Positions 5,708-6,748 of a stretch of DNA of 6,748 nt are shown here, piece by piece (the stretch's first letter is position 1; the number at the start of each line of letters is the position of its first letter). Source of the DNA: an uncultured Flammeovirgaceae bacterium (GTDB taxonomy: Bacteria > Bacteroidota > Bacteroidia > Cytophagales > Cyclobacteriaceae); the NCBI GenBank assembly GCA_937138955.1, contig CAKZPJ010000839.1:1-6748 (forward strand). Reading direction: 5' to 3'. The notes below the pieces were generated by a model. That model worked only from the letters and a program-made list of their open reading frames with translations, was not told the DNA's origin and made no database searches. The translations under genes were made by a program, and so were the position numbers.

Positions 5708-6748
5708 ATGAGAAAATTTTTACCTATTTGGGGTATGCTCAGCTTGTGTTTGCTGGCTCACTGGAGCTACGCACAAGAAATTGTCTCGGGGAAGATTACC
5801 TCGGCAGATGATCAAACTCCTTTACCCGGAGTAAACGTGCTAGAAGAAGGTACCACCAACGGTACTATCACCGATTTAAATGGCGAATACCGCGTAACGC
5901 TCACTACCGAAAACCCCACATTAGTCTTTAGCTTTATTGGTTTTGCTCAGAAAACAGAAGATGTCAATGGGCGATCTACTGTTGATATTGCGATGGAATC
6001 AGACACTCGGCAGCTGTCGGAAGTGGTGGTTACCGCCGCGGGTATCGAAGCCAATAAGCGAGAACTAGGGTATTCTATTCAAAATGTTGATGCCGAAGAG
6101 ATTGTTCAAGCTCGGGAAACAAACTTTGTTAGCGCATTGAGCGGGAAAGTAGCCGGGGTGCAGGTAACGAGTTCAGGCGGATCACCAGGAGCTGCCGCTC
6201 AAATAAGAATACGAGGAAACAAGTCGGTACAGGGGAGCAATGGGCCGCTCTTCGTAATTGACGGGGTACCTATTGATAACTCTACCTACAACGCTGCTGA
6301 TTCTCCTGAAGATGCTGTTTCTGGTTTAGGCGCAGGGGGAGTTACTAACTCTAACCGGGCCATTGACATTAACCCAGAGGATGTTGAGTCGTTAACCGTA
6401 TTGAAAGGTCCTGCCGCTACCGTACTCTATGGTATTCGGGCGGCTAATGGTGCGGTAGTTATTACTACCAAAAAAGGGGAGCGCAATACAAAGCCTAAAG
6501 TATCCTACGATTTTGCCTACACTATTGACCAAGTAAATAAACTACCTGACCTTCAGACTACCTACGCCCAAGGTAACGTGGTAGATGGTGTTCCTACTTT
6601 CCAATCTCCCATGAATGGTTCTCGGACTGGGTTTAGCTGGGGACCTCGCATAGCTGATCTTCGGTACGCTGATGTAGATTCCCCCCTAGACCCTTTCGGA
6701 TTGATTGTTCCGGCCAGTGACCCTCGCGCAACAAATCGAGTGGCTCGG
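5708..6748 (+). CDS. SusC/RagA-family TonB-linked outer-membrane transporter, N-terminal part
   Basis: The gene starts at ATG 5708 and is open to the right edge, giving 347 codons of a protein usually about 1000 residues long. Residues 1-22 are a signal peptide (MRKFLPIWG... SYA, then Gln). Residues about 25-97 form the carboxypeptidase-regulatory-like domain typical of SusC proteins (ITSADDQTPLPGVNVLEEGT, then TDLNGEYRV). EVVVTA (105-110) is a TonB-box-like segment. The plug domain follows with ALSGKVAGVQV (143-153), QIRIRGNKS (165-173), PLFVIDGVPIDN (180-191) and VLKGPAATVLYGIRAANGAV (231-250), then ITTKKG. The barrel begins afterwards and is mostly beyond the window. Such proteins import glycans, peptides or other large nutrients across the outer membrane together with a SusD-like lipoprotein, energised by TonB. 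The SusD partner would be expected just past the right edge. No Shine-Dalgarno is present; the leader is AT-rich. The substrate is unknown. Confidence 0.96.
   Translation, partial: MRKFLPIWGMLSLCLLAHWSYAQEIVSGKITSADDQTPLPGVNVLEEGTTNGTITDLNGEYRVTLTTENPTLVFSFIGFAQKTEDVNGRSTVDIAMESDTRQLSEVVVTAAGIEANKRELGYSIQNVDAEEIVQARETNFVSALSGKVAGVQVTSSGGSPGAAAQIRIRGNKSVQGSNGPLFVIDGVPIDNSTYNAADSPEDAVSGLGAGGVTNSNRAIDINPEDVESLTVLKGPAATVLYGIRAANGAVVITTKKGERNTKPKVSYDFAYTIDQVNKLPDLQTTYAQGNVVDGVPTFQSPMNGSRTGFSWGPRIADLRYADVDSPLDPFGLIVPASDPRATNRVAR

Noticed and set aside
1..6748. tRNA, rRNA, CRISPR arrays and insertion sequences
   Set aside because: No cloverleaf, rRNA signature, spaced direct-repeat array, transposase or terminal inverted repeats were seen on reading, although I could not run a search.

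Overview
The window looks like a chromosome segment from a Bacteroidota member, most likely a Cytophagales-type marine or environmental bacterium. The strongest sign is the 5' part of a SusC/RagA-type TonB-linked outer-membrane protein, a family essentially confined to that phylum. AT-rich leaders without Shine-Dalgarno sequences and a secreted glycoside hydrolase fit the same picture. I cannot name the species.

Layout from left to right. (1) Positions 1-377, + strand: the C-terminal end of a lactonase-family beta-propeller (6-phosphogluconolactonase-like), carrying an unusual in-frame 15-bp tandem repeat. (2) 378-558: a short gap between convergent genes. (3) 559-1575, - strand: a complete medium-chain quinone oxidoreductase of the zinc-free MDR type. 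(4) 1637-2666, - strand: an AT-rich two-gene cassette, made of a DUF4365 protein with a PD-(D/E)xK-like nuclease core followed 16 bp later by a small, probably helical orphan. (5) 2717-4927, - strand: a secreted GH42-like beta-galactosidase-family protein. (6) 4928-5707: a 780-bp intergenic stretch. Its left half holds what I read as a frameshifted relic of an RND-efflux periplasmic adaptor, and its right half holds two hairpins and the SusC leader. (7) 5708-6748, + strand: the first 347 codons of the SusC-like transporter, running off the right edge.

Working together: the secreted glycosidase and the divergent SusC-like porin could form part of a glycan-utilisation locus, but no SusD, sensor or further enzyme is visible, so this is inference. 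The DUF4365 cassette is compositionally foreign and sits between metabolic genes, as small defence or mobile modules often do. It is the best candidate here for an undescribed system, although its function cannot be settled from sequence alone. The repeat expansion in the lactonase, the apparent loss of the usual acid/base Glu in the glycosidase and the decayed adaptor gene are the other points worth checking.
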